Shown here piece after piece: positions 1-8,240 of a stretch of 64,000 bases of DNA; the first letter of the stretch is position 1; each line of letters starts with the position of its first letter. Below the pieces are notes generated by a model that was given only the letters and a program-made list of their open reading frames with translations, made no database searches and was not told the origin of the DNA. Position numbers and translations under genes: made by a program. The stretch spans positions 1-64,000 of the forward strand of contig JAEWRL010000082.1 in the NCBI GenBank assembly GCA_023398955.1, in the 5' to 3' direction. This DNA is from Pseudomonadota bacterium (lineage in GTDB: Bacteria; Myxococcota_A; Polyangia; Polyangiales; Polyangiaceae).

Positions 1-169
1 GTTGAACGAAGCCGCTCCGCGGCGGGGTCGTGCTCTGCTGCGATGGTGCGAGCCTGAACACGTGTTCCCGTTGTGACCCTCCGTGTCGCTTGCGCCTCGG
101 CGACCGACCGTAGAGACGGCAGCCTCCTTGGTCGCGGTGTTGCTGCACCGCCAACCAAGGAGACAGCCA

Positions 170-1006
170 ATGGGTCAACTACGAGACAGGATGGTACACG
201 ATCTCGAGCAAGCTGGGTATGCGACGAACACGCAGCTCGCCTACCTCTCGGCGATACGGGATCTGGTCAAGCACTTGCGACGCTCGCCCGCCGAGCTGGA
301 TGCCGACGACATTCGGGCCTGGCTCGCCCACCTGAAGGCGTCGGGCATCGGGCCTCAGCGCATGCGTCAGCACCTGGCAGCGTTGAAGTTCCTGTACACG
401 AAAACGCTGTGGAAGCCGGAGAACGTGTCGTTCGTGTCCTGGCCGCCGCACGTGCAGAAGTTGCCCACGGTGCTCGCCGCCTCCGAGGTGCAGGACCTCC
501 TCGATGCTCTCGAACGCCCCAAGTATCGGGTGTTCTTCACGACCTTGTATGGCACCGGGCTGCGGATCTCCGAGGCATGCCGACTTGAGACTCGCGACAT
601 CGATGCCGCTCGAGGAGTCATTCACGTGCGGCATCCGAAGGGCAGCAATGAGCGCTTCGCGATGCTCAGCCCTCGCTTGCTCGCGATCCTTCGGAGGTAT
701 TGGTCGCTGGAGCGCCCGCCGGCGCCATGGCTCTTCGCCTCGAGAACTGGCCGCCCCCTCGACAAGAAGACGGCGCGGGACGCGCTGAAGCGCGCCACCG
801 CCAAGGCCGGGCTCGACAAGGAGGTCACGCCGCATGTGCTTCGACACAGCTTCGCGACGCACCTGCTGGAGGGCGGAACCGACCTGCGCGTGATCCAGGT
901 CTTGCTCGGACACCAGACGATCAAGAGCACGACCCGCTACGCTCGGGTCTCGACGGGCGTACTTCGCCGCACCCCCTGCCCGCTGGACCAGCTGAAGACG
1001 GGCTGA
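170..1006 (+). CDS. Tyrosine recombinase (phage integrase/XerC-like) of the IS91 element
   Basis: This 278-residue site-specific recombinase breaks and rejoins DNA through a catalytic tyrosine. An N-terminal SAM-like core-binding domain (about 1-80) precedes the catalytic domain, which shows R132 (TGLRISE), K157, H222/R225 (HVLRHSF), H248 (LLGHQ) and Y257 (TTRYARV), the complete R-K-H-R-H-Y set. The ATG at 170 was chosen because AAGGAGA lies 6-12 bases upstream and the protein begins where the family does; an in-frame start further upstream would add a low-complexity leader. The gene ends 6 bases before the transposase. Integrase and IS91 transposase pairs of this kind are common, and the integrase is assumed to help resolve or place the element. 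Confidence 0.85.
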   Translation: MGQLRDRMVHDLEQAGYATNTQLAYLSAIRDLVKHLRRSPAELDADDIRAWLAHLKASGIGPQRMRQHLAALKFLYTKTLWKPENVSFVSWPPHVQKLPTVLAASEVQDLLDALERPKYRVFFTTLYGTGLRISEACRLETRDIDAARGVIHVRHPKGSNERFAMLSPRLLAILRRYWSLERPPAPWLFASRTGRPLDKKTARDALKRATAKAGLDKEVTPHVLRHSFATHLLEGGTDLRVIQVLLGHQTIKSTTRYARVSTGVLRRTPCPLDQLKTG

Positions 1007-1012
1007 CGAACG

Positions 1013-2194
1013 GTGAGGCCATGCCCGGCTCCGTCCGGGCGGCCCCGTTTCGACATCGGCGACATCGTGCGGCAGCATCGCGTCGCACTCGAGGCTCACG
1101 TTCCCACGACGCTGGCGCAGCGACGGGTCCTGTCGGCCATCGAGCTGTGTCGTACGGCTGCGCTCGGAGGTCACGTCGACACGTGCCGCTCGTGCGGCTT
1201 CGAACGCCCTGCATACAACTCCTGCCGGAACCGACACTGTCCGAAGTGTCAGGCTCTCCGGCAGGAGAAGTGGATCGCTGCGCGGACCGAGCGACTGCTC
1301 TCGGTGCGCCACTTCCACGTGGTCTTCACGCTGCCGAGCGAGCTGCGCCCGCTCGCTCAGCACTACCCGCGTGAGATCTTCGGCGCGCTCTTCGCCGCCG
1401 CTAGCGAGGCTCTCCTCGAACTCGGAGAGTCACGTCTTGGCGCGCGCCTCGGCATCACGATGGTGCTGCACACCTGGACGCGGGAGCTGCTGTTCCATCC
1501 GCACGTGCACGCCCTCGTCACCGCTGGTGGACTGGCGTCGGACGAAGCGCGCTGGGTGCCAAGCAACCGCAAGTATCTGTTCCCCGTGGAGGTCATGGGA
1601 ACTCTACTCCGCGGCAAGATGTTGGCGGCCCTTCGGGCATTGCACGTTCGTGGTGCCTTCGCGGGATTTGAGGACTTCACCGACCCGGAAGCCTTCGACC
1701 ACCTGATGGGCAAGCTCGCTCGCCCTCAGCGCTGGATCGTGTACGCCAAGCGTCCTTTCAAGCGGATTGACCACGTCCTGAAGTACCTCGGTCGCTACAC
1801 CCATCGCGTTGGCATCGCCAACAGCCGGCTCGTGGACGTCAGCGATGAGGCCGTCTCGTTTCGCACCAAGAACGGCAAGACGGCCACGGTGAACCCGGTC
1901 GAGTTCCTCCGTCGCTTCGTGCAGCACGTCCTACCCGATGGTTTCCACAAAATCCGTCACTACGGACTGTACGCGGGCGCAGCCGCCGAGGCCCGCGAGG
2001 CGGCCTCGCGATGTTTGTCCCCGGGCCCAGCAACGCCAAGTCCAACGACCGTAATCGACTGGGCCAGCTCCCTGAGGCAGCTCACCGGTCGCGACGTCGA
2101 CCACTGTCCGCGTTGTGGCATGTGCATCGAACACCGACCGGTGCCCGCCCCACGGGGCCGTGCGCCGCCCAGCCCCATCGAGGTCGCCGCATGA
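1013..2194 (+). CDS. IS91-family transposase (HUH, Y2 type)
   Basis: Rolling-circle transposase of 393 residues. An N-terminal zinc-binding domain shows C58-x2-C61, C71, H75-C76 and C79 (CRNRHCPKCQ). The HUH metal motif is HPHVHALVTAGG (H164/H166 region), and the two nucleophilic tyrosines are Y258 and Y262 in YLGRYTHRVGIANSRL. Together these define the IS91/IS801/IS1294 group. A GTG at 1013 just after the recombinase stop is used as start; no strong Shine-Dalgarno was seen, so translational coupling is likely. Length fits the family (about 380-420 aa) and the gene looks intact. Confidence 0.9.
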   Translation: MRPCPAPSGRPRFDIGDIVRQHRVALEAHVPTTLAQRRVLSAIELCRTAALGGHVDTCRSCGFERPAYNSCRNRHCPKCQALRQEKWIAARTERLLSVRHFHVVFTLPSELRPLAQHYPREIFGALFAAASEALLELGESRLGARLGITMVLHTWTRELLFHPHVHALVTAGGLASDEARWVPSNRKYLFPVEVMGTLLRGKMLAALRALHVRGAFAGFEDFTDPEAFDHLMGKLARPQRWIVYAKRPFKRIDHVLKYLGRYTHRVGIANSRLVDVSDEAVSFRTKNGKTATVNPVEFLRRFVQHVLPDGFHKIRHYGLYAGAAAEAREAASRCLSPGPATPSPTTVIDWASSLRQLTGRDVDHCPRCGMCIEHRPVPAPRGRAPPSPIEVAA

Positions 2195-2693
2195 ACTGCA
2201 GAGCCCTCACGCGATGCCGCCGACCACCGCGACGGCCGTGCCTTGTCCATCGACGAAGAACGCCGCCTCCGTGGCAACGTCAGCCCGCACCAGCGCGGCT
2301 CCGATCCTCTCTCATCTCTGCTGGATCAGCGTCGATGAGCCAGCACAGCGGCGCCCCCGCACCCCGAAACGGGCTCGCGCACCGAGACGCTACTGCGAAA
2401 TGCCCATAGCGTGACCTGCGGCGCCCTGGCGCCCGCCGCTCCGGGCTTGTTCAACCCCGCGCTTCTCCGACGGACCTGTTGCGCTTGGCAAGGTCAGCGG
2501 CGTGCTTCCGCTCGTCATCGAAGAAGCGCTCACTATTATGGGGGGTGACCGTGGGGTTATGGGTTGCGCGGGGGCCATCGCGCTGAGCCCGCAGTGCCCT
2601 GTCGCACTTTGCACTGGAGAACCGGCGTCGGGACGTTGGGACGCGAGAGCCGGACGCGATGAGGAGGCGAGTCGCATGGCGTGAGTCCGAGCG
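2195..2693. other. Non-coding junction between the IS91 element and the defence island
   Basis: About 500 bases with no convincing gene. The first half belongs to the right end of the IS91 element, including the subterminal hairpin at 2431-2446 and GTTCAAC at 2450-2456. The remainder (2457-2693) lies downstream of the minus-strand ABC ATPase stop and would hold its terminator. No clear hairpin with a T-run was found. Confidence 0.5.
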
Positions 2694-4550
2694 CTATGGT
2701 GTACCGGGAACCGGCAAGAAGCCGTACCGCCCTACCAAGCTCTTCGAGAAGTGGACGTGGTTGCAGGCCGCCTGAACATCGGCAGGAGGGGCAACGTTCT
2801 CGAAGACAATCGTCTGGCCAAGGGCGCTCGACGAACTGAGGTTCCGATAGAACGCATCCTTCACCGACGTGGCGACCTCACCATCGTCGTCGGCGTCGGC
2901 CTCCTTGTACGGGTTCAACGGGGTGTCGAGGACGACGAAGCCAGGGTGCCCCGTGTTCGCCGCGAGTGCCTCCTGCATCAATCCGATCACGTAGCCTGCG
3001 CACATGACTGCACGAACACCCTTGCCATGACTCGTTCGCTTTCTGCCATTCACAACGAGATCGGCACTCTTCTCGTCGAACGCCACGGTGATGTCGTCAG
3101 CCACCCCCCATGCGACGAAGAGCCCCTTGATGCGCGAGCACACGTCGGACATGGTGATCGCCGTGAGCTTGACGAACTCCAACTTCTCGCCCTTGTCGGG
3201 CGTGGCATCCAAATCGAGCAGTTGGTTCTTGAGCAAATCGATCTGGGCGCGCAGTTGTTCGAACCTCACATACGCTCCGTAGGTACCCTGGATCGTTCGG
3301 AGTTCGTTCGCCGTAGCTCGAACCTTCGGGACCAGTGCTGCATCGATATCCTCGGAGATTCCCTGAATCGCGGCGTCGCTCTCCTCCAGGGTCGCTCCCA
3401 AGGTGCGCTGCTCGGTAGACATCTGCTCAGCCGCAACGCGAAGCTCTGCTCGAAGGCGCTGAACCTTGCCCGCTTCTGCCTGAGCGGCCTGCAGCGTGGA
3501 CTCGGGCGCACGAGCTTCCTCATGCCGCTGATGTTCGGGTTCTGCGCCACAATAGTCGCAGGGTTTCTCGCCGTACATCTGCAGGAGATAGGCAGACTCT
3601 CCCATGGCCTCGAGTCGACGAAGATCAGACTCGTAGTGGGCGTCGAGCAATGACGCGCGTGCGAGCATCCCGTCGAGCTCATCCAACCGTCCGCGTCGCT
3701 CTCGTTGCTGGTTCAGGAGCGCAGCTCGCTTCGACTCCGCTGCGCGAAGATCGCCCAAGGCAGTGCTCGAGAGCTCGCCCAGCTCACGGAGCTTGGCTTC
3801 GAGTTCCGACGCCACTTCGGGCGTGATGTCCATACTCTCGAGGAGTTCCTCGAGAGCGGCTTGGTCACGCTCGAGCAGACCCTCGATCGCCTCCTTTCGT
3901 CCTGCCAAGCGGCCCGCAGTAGTCTTCGGATCTTCTGGCTGAACGATGGCGGAGTCATCAACACCGGTGAGCAGCATGCGAATCGTGCTCGTCGCTGCGG
4001 TGTTGCCGGTGTTCTGGGAACCGTAGAGTGGAGAGCGTTTGGCGATGATTCGCTCTTCATCGATGAGCAAGGCCTTGGACAGAACCCTGAAGCTGGCCTC
4101 CTGAGTTGTCCCGCTCTCGTTCTTGCGGACCTTCCTGCCTTCCAGACCGCACAGGCCAAGCAAGAAGCCCGAGACAGACTCCTTGGCGTTCGTGGTCTCG
4201 CCCAGGACCTCCCACTTGGTGTCGGCCGGAAGTGCATCTTCGAGGGGCCCATGAAAGAGGCCGATCTTCCCGCCAACGAGCGCACGCTTCAGCGTGTAGA
4301 ACTGGCCGTCAGCGGCTTCGATACAGAGATAGGCGACGTCGTACGGTCGCGCCTGCGGGATCTCCTCGGGGGGCGTGCCAGCACCCGTCACGAAGTCGAT
4401 ACAGCTCAGGGCGTAAGACTTCCCAGTGTCTGATGCCCCTTCGATGACGTTGAGCCCCGACACGAAGACGAGGCGTCCCGGCACCTGACCAGGGCCGCAG
4501 AGACGAAGTTCCCGAAGCTCGAACCCGCGTCGAGCGCTCGCATCGGTCAT
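2694..4550 (-). CDS. ABC-3C system SMC/Rad50-like ATPase
   Basis: This is a 618-residue P-loop ATPase and the NTPase of a three-component ABC conflict system. Walker A is GASDTGKS (38-45). A long charged coiled coil spans roughly 200-450 with a CDYC zinc-hook-like apex in its middle, and a Walker B-like VVLDTPLNPY lies near the C-terminus, the layout of Rad50/SMC proteins. The ATG at 4550 overlaps the stop of the middle-component gene (ATGA), which fixes the start; a longer upstream reading would only extend into that gene. It is last in the effector-MC-ATPase order. In the family the ATPase is thought to sense foreign nucleic acid or DNA ends and license the effector; here that role is inferred from composition and neighbours. 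Confidence 0.8.
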   Translation of the reverse strand: MTDASARRGFELRELRLCGPGQVPGRLVFVSGLNVIEGASDTGKSYALSCIDFVTGAGTPPEEIPQARPYDVAYLCIEAADGQFYTLKRALVGGKIGLFHGPLEDALPADTKWEVLGETTNAKESVSGFLLGLCGLEGRKVRKNESGTTQEASFRVLSKALLIDEERIIAKRSPLYGSQNTGNTAATSTIRMLLTGVDDSAIVQPEDPKTTAGRLAGRKEAIEGLLERDQAALEELLESMDITPEVASELEAKLRELGELSSTALGDLRAAESKRAALLNQQRERRGRLDELDGMLARASLLDAHYESDLRRLEAMGESAYLLQMYGEKPCDYCGAEPEHQRHEEARAPESTLQAAQAEAGKVQRLRAELRVAAEQMSTEQRTLGATLEESDAAIQGISEDIDAALVPKVRATANELRTIQGTYGAYVRFEQLRAQIDLLKNQLLDLDATPDKGEKLEFVKLTAITMSDVCSRIKGLFVAWGVADDITVAFDEKSADLVVNGRKRTSHGKGVRAVMCAGYVIGLMQEALAANTGHPGFVVLDTPLNPYKEADADDDGEVATSVKDAFYRNLSSSSALGQTIVFENVAPPADVQAACNHVHFSKSLVGRYGFLPVPGTP

Positions 4551-5050
4551 GGCGTCCTCCCGGACCCACGGTACTCGGCGAACTGCCCACCCCACCGGTC
4601 GAGCTCAGTATTGACGTACTGGCTGATCTCGTTGGTCTCCAACTCCCCGAAGCTAGCGGCTATCCAGCTTGCGCGGCTCCGCAGGGCTTCGACATACCTG
4701 CTGCGCAGCGTGTCCAGGAAGCAGCCTCCTCGATCGGTCGAGCCGTAGCTGAAACCCTTCGCGTCCGTCGTCACGGAGACGAGACCACGCCTGGCGTAGA
4801 GGGCAAGGCCAGGTTCCAGCACGGCTCGCCGAACGAGGACTTCGGCTCCGCGCTGTGGCACGGCAGGATGAAGGCTCTCGGGGCCTCCGTCCACGTCGGC
4901 CGAGTGCACTAGCAGGTAGTCGAGTAGAACGAGCCGCTGAAGGTCGTGGCGCTGAGGATCAAGCTCGACGAGGATGCATAGCGAGCGGAGCCCAAGCTCG
5001 ACCGGCGAGTTGAACACCCAGGATGTTGTGGCGTTCGACGTTCCCATCAT
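4547..5050 (-). CDS. ABC-3C middle component 2 (MC2)
   Basis: A 167-residue small protein whose N-terminal part (FNSPVELGLRSLCILVEL, then LQRLVLLDYLLVHSADV and GPESLHPAVPQR) matches the wHTH-like MC2 linker of ABC-3C systems as I recall the family. MC proteins couple the ABC ATPase to the effector. The start overlaps the effector stop (ATGATG across 5045-5050), so either of two ATGs three bases apart may be used; the outer one is given. Its own stop overlaps the ATPase start. The tight overlaps indicate obligate co-expression of the three subunits. Confidence 0.78.
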   Translation of the reverse strand: MMGTSNATTSWVFNSPVELGLRSLCILVELDPQRHDLQRLVLLDYLLVHSADVDGGPESLHPAVPQRGAEVLVRRAVLEPGLALYARRGLVSVTTDAKGFSYGSTDRGGCFLDTLRSRYVEALRSRASWIAASFGELETNEISQYVNTELDRWGGQFAEYRGSGRTP

Positions 5051-6120
5051 GGAACCCACTTCAGGCGAGCGTTATCAGCGAGCTGGTGGCAGATGCCAGC
5101 CTTGTCCTTGACCCCAAGCACCTGTCGCAGCGCGTTGTCCGTCGGGTCGACCTGCTGCGCGACCCCTGTCGCGGCATTCACCCGCTGGAAACCGTCTGCG
5201 TGGCTGGTGTCCTCCACGGTGTCGATGACCGCATCGAAGAACTCCTCCTGAAGGTCCTCGAATTGCCCTGGTGGGAGATTGTCGCGGGAGAAGTTGCGGA
5301 GCGATTCGGCATGAAAGAACCGCTCGCGGCTGCGCAGCAGGTGCCGTTGGAGCGTCTGGTGCGCGGCCAAGTCGGCGACTGCCAGGGAAACGCCCGTGTG
5401 GTCAGAGTACGCCTCGAGGAGTCGACCGATGTAGGGGCTCTCGAATGTCTCTTGGTCGATGCCTGGAACGTCGGCTGGCGGACGCGGTGGTAGACCTCCG
5501 GGAAATCGAGCGGCATGCCAACGCGTCCGCGCATGTTGCTCGACGAGATCCATCGGTGGGATGTAGCTGACTACGCTGAAATCGAACCTCCCGACAAAGT
5601 CCAGGAGCTCGCCGGTCAGCGGGACCTTCTTCGTGGAGGTGATGTGCTCCTCACACTTTGTCGCCCAGTCTTTGATGAGCCGTGCGCGAAGATCCGCGGG
5701 CTTCTTCAGAAGTAGCGACAGACTGTTTCCCGCCCCTTGGGGGGCGACGAAATAGTACGCGGATGGAGCCGAGAACGCCTTCTCGTGGACGTAGTAGCAC
5801 AGCTTCCCCAGCTCAAGGATGACCTGGTTCGGCTGCAGCGGCTCCTTGTAGTGCTTGCACTGGTAGTTGTGCCACTCGTCGCCGGAGACGAATGCCACAA
5901 CGTCGCGACCGAGGTCGCCCGCTCCGCCGCAGCGCTCGACGCGCTGGTACTGACCTTTCAGGCTGTGGGCCCACTCCAGCGCGAAATCCTCCCACTGGCC
6001 CGGGGAGAACACGCGCAGCAGGTCGATGGCAGGCACGAGGGCGCTGCCGGCAGGCGTTGGTGCCACCGTGACTGCCGTCGGCTCCTTGAGCGGCTGCGTA
6101 GTCGCTTTGAACGTGGTCAC
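5047..6120 (-). CDS. ABC-3C effector with PD-(D/E)XK (Mrr-like) nuclease domain
   Basis: 357 residues. The N-terminal third carries a restriction-endonuclease-like core: E49 in WEDFALEW, GDLGRDVVAF with D73, and YQCK with Q87-C88-K89, the D...QxK signature of Mrr-type nucleases. The remaining ~250 residues are the ABC-3C C-terminal domain that docks on the other subunits (family knowledge plus position). The start is GTG at 6120, with a GGGAGC-like ribosome site upstream. It lies 73 bases after brxL on the same strand, so it is probably transcribed with the BREX operon but could have its own promoter in that gap. Expected role: DNA cleavage once the ATPase is triggered. Confidence 0.78.
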   Translation of the reverse strand: MTTFKATTQPLKEPTAVTVAPTPAGSALVPAIDLLRVFSPGQWEDFALEWAHSLKGQYQRVERCGGAGDLGRDVVAFVSGDEWHNYQCKHYKEPLQPNQVILELGKLCYYVHEKAFSAPSAYYFVAPQGAGNSLSLLLKKPADLRARLIKDWATKCEEHITSTKKVPLTGELLDFVGRFDFSVVSYIPPMDLVEQHARTRWHAARFPGGLPPRPPADVPGIDQETFESPYIGRLLEAYSDHTGVSLAVADLAAHQTLQRHLLRSRERFFHAESLRNFSRDNLPPGQFEDLQEEFFDAVIDTVEDTSHADGFQRVNAATGVAQQVDPTDNALRQVLGVKDKAGICHQLADNARLKWVP

Positions 6121-6193
6121 GCAACTGTGCTCCCTCTCTGCGGGTAGGCGTGCCGCTTCTTTGCCTGGCTGCTGTGGAAGGCGCGTTTCATCA

Positions 6194-8236
6194 TCAATTC
6201 AACCCCAACGCCTTGAACGCGGCCTGCTTCAAGTCGCCGTAGAAGATCGGGTCCACGTGCTCGAGGACGTCCGGGTTGACCTCCAGGAACTGGCGCTTGT
6301 TTTCGATGGGGATGAGGGCTCGCTTGGCGCCGTTGTCCATGGCCACCTGCAGGGGTTCCACCAGGGAGCGGATGGGTTTGACGTTGCCTTGCACGCTCAT
6401 GTCCCCGAGGACGAGGAGGCCCGACTGCGGGGGCGCTTTGCGGATGATCGAGTACGCAGCGACGAAGAAGGCGACGCCGAGCTCGGCCTCGACCTTGTTG
6501 CCGAGCAGATCGATCACTTCGACGTGAAAGTCGGAGGTGTCGACCTCGCGAGCCACGCCGAAGGCGCTCTTGTTCGCCAGCAGGTAGGTGAAGGCCCGAT
6601 TGACGGACTCCTTCATCGTGCCAGCGACGCCGCCGGCGAGCTTGAGCTTGCCGGTGCCGTTCGACATGCTCACTTCGAGGCGATACATCCCCACGGTGCC
6701 GTCGCCGCTGACCGATGCGCTGTAGACGGTCCCGGGGGCGAGCGGCTCGGAGGAGATCAGATCCTTGCCGCCCTGCTCGGGCACCCCGACGAACTTCTCT
6801 TCGCCGGTCTCGTTCACCTGGTAGCTGAAGGATGTCTGGTAGTACTCGAAGGAGCCCATCTTCTTGAGCTGCTCCTTCACCCGGCGACGACCCTCGAGCG
6901 CAAGCTGGAGGATCTCCTCGAGGTCGTCACGGGAGACCTCTCCGTGCGGATGTAGGATCTTCATCATCCCCGAAACGGTCCGACGTACAGCCTTGCGATC
7001 GCGGGCGTTGAGGTGGCCGCCTAGGGCGAAATGGCGGTCGATGATCTCGGTGTAGTTCACCCGGCGTTGGTCACGTAGCGCCTCCGCCAGGTAGTCCACC
7101 ACGAATCCGTAGTGATCTGTGAAGTGCTCGTTGCGCATCTTCGGCACTTCCCAGCCGGGCACGTAAAAGTGCAGGCGGTCGATGAAGGCCATGTCGTCCC
7201 GGATGACGTCCGGCATGGGCGCAAAGAGGTGCCCGGTCTGCACCATCACATCGATGGGCTGCTGGGTGTTGCCGAACATCGCGAGACTTGCGTGTCCTGT
7301 CGTCTCTTCCTGGCCACGTTGGTACTTGCCCGACTCACAGTAGGTCTTGAGGATGGTGACCGCTTCTTTCGGCATCTTCTGGAGATCGGCCACCTCGTCG
7401 AAGGCCACGACATCCCAGATCTGCACCAAGCCCTTGCTGCGCCCCCCCATATGGCCGAAGAGATTAGCGACGGTGGGCGCGCCGGTGGTCAGCGCCGCGT
7501 ACGGCGACAGCTCCTGGACCGCATAGCTCTTGCCCGTACCGCGAGGACCTAGCTCGACCAGGTTGAAGTTCTGTTCGCAGAGAGGGATCAAGCGCACCAA
7601 GAAGAGCAGCTTGAGTCGCCGGTCCATAGCGGCGGGCTCGTAGCCCATGCTCCGCAAGATGAAGTCGATCCACTCCTCCGTGGTGAACTCCGCGCGCAGT
7701 TTGCGGTACTCGTCCAGGTCGAAGCTCGCGAGCTGGATGGGAGTCAGCTTGTCGATCCAGAACGGGTTCTTGCCCTTGTTCTCTTCGTCGTACTCGAAAC
7801 GCATGTCGACCTGGGCCCAGATGCCCCCCGTCAGCAGGCGCTCGTAGTCGCGCACGTAGTGGTCGGGGACGTGGACGTTCTTGTGACCAAAGTTGGTGAC
7901 CTCTGCCCAGTATTGCGAATCGACGAGGCGCACCTTCACCTTGTCGATGAAGGTGTGCTTGCCCGACTCCTTCACCTTGCTCTGAGCCTTGGTGCTTTCG
8001 TCCGCGCGAATGTAGTTGTCCGACAGGGTATCGTTGACGACCTGGAGCCCCATCTGGATGGCCATCTCGTCGCTGGACGCGCAGTACTTGCCCAGCAGGT
8101 ACTCGAGCACGAAGACTGGCACATTGGCCCCCACCTTGATCTTGCGGACCAGATCCTTGCGGACGACTCGCCCTGCGAAGACTCGATTCGCTTTGTCGTC
8201 TAAGGCATCTCGGGATGGGGGTTGGGCGTTACTCAT
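6194..8236 (-). CDS. brxL: BREX protein BrxL (Lon-like AAA+ protein)
   Basis: 680 residues, the usual BrxL length. The N-terminal region is followed by an AAA+ core with Walker A GPRGTGKS (230-237) and Walker B VVAFDEV (276-282), and a C-terminal Lon-like domain with GLLVLGDMSVQG carrying the serine position of Lon proteases. In type-1 BREX, BrxL is a DNA-binding AAA+ ring needed for phage exclusion; whether its Lon domain cleaves protein is unsettled. The gene starts 4 bases after pglZ ends, as in canonical type-1 order (pglZ-brxL). Its presence in a brxE-containing locus is unusual. Confidence 0.93.
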   Translation of the reverse strand: MSNAQPPSRDALDDKANRVFAGRVVRKDLVRKIKVGANVPVFVLEYLLGKYCASSDEMAIQMGLQVVNDTLSDNYIRADESTKAQSKVKESGKHTFIDKVKVRLVDSQYWAEVTNFGHKNVHVPDHYVRDYERLLTGGIWAQVDMRFEYDEENKGKNPFWIDKLTPIQLASFDLDEYRKLRAEFTTEEWIDFILRSMGYEPAAMDRRLKLLFLVRLIPLCEQNFNLVELGPRGTGKSYAVQELSPYAALTTGAPTVANLFGHMGGRSKGLVQIWDVVAFDEVADLQKMPKEAVTILKTYCESGKYQRGQEETTGHASLAMFGNTQQPIDVMVQTGHLFAPMPDVIRDDMAFIDRLHFYVPGWEVPKMRNEHFTDHYGFVVDYLAEALRDQRRVNYTEIIDRHFALGGHLNARDRKAVRRTVSGMMKILHPHGEVSRDDLEEILQLALEGRRRVKEQLKKMGSFEYYQTSFSYQVNETGEEKFVGVPEQGGKDLISSEPLAPGTVYSASVSGDGTVGMYRLEVSMSNGTGKLKLAGGVAGTMKESVNRAFTYLLANKSAFGVAREVDTSDFHVEVIDLLGNKVEAELGVAFFVAAYSIIRKAPPQSGLLVLGDMSVQGNVKPIRSLVEPLQVAMDNGAKRALIPIENKRQFLEVNPDVLEHVDPIFYGDLKQAAFKALGLN

Positions 8237-8240
8237 AGTT

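Larger units (their letters stand above)
1..2456 (+). mobile_element. IS91-family element carrying a tyrosine recombinase and a Y2 transposase
   Basis: Two co-directional genes, a tyrosine recombinase and an IS91-type HUH/Y2 transposase, fill this unit. The heptamer GTTGAAC at 1-7 is mirrored by GTTCAAC at 2450-2456. Just inside the right copy a hairpin (GCCCG at 2431-2435, CGGGC at 2442-2446) is followed by TTGTTCAAC, which contains GTTC. IS91-family ends typically pair a subterminal hairpin with GTTC or CTTG target tetranucleotides, so the right end is reasonable. The left end sits at the window edge, so the true boundary could lie further left. Bounds are inferred. Confidence 0.5.

Noticed and set aside
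4547..4595. Longer 633-residue version of the ABC-3C ATPase
   Set aside because: The extra 15 residues overlap the middle-component gene, while ATG 4550 gives the ATGA overlap seen across the operon.
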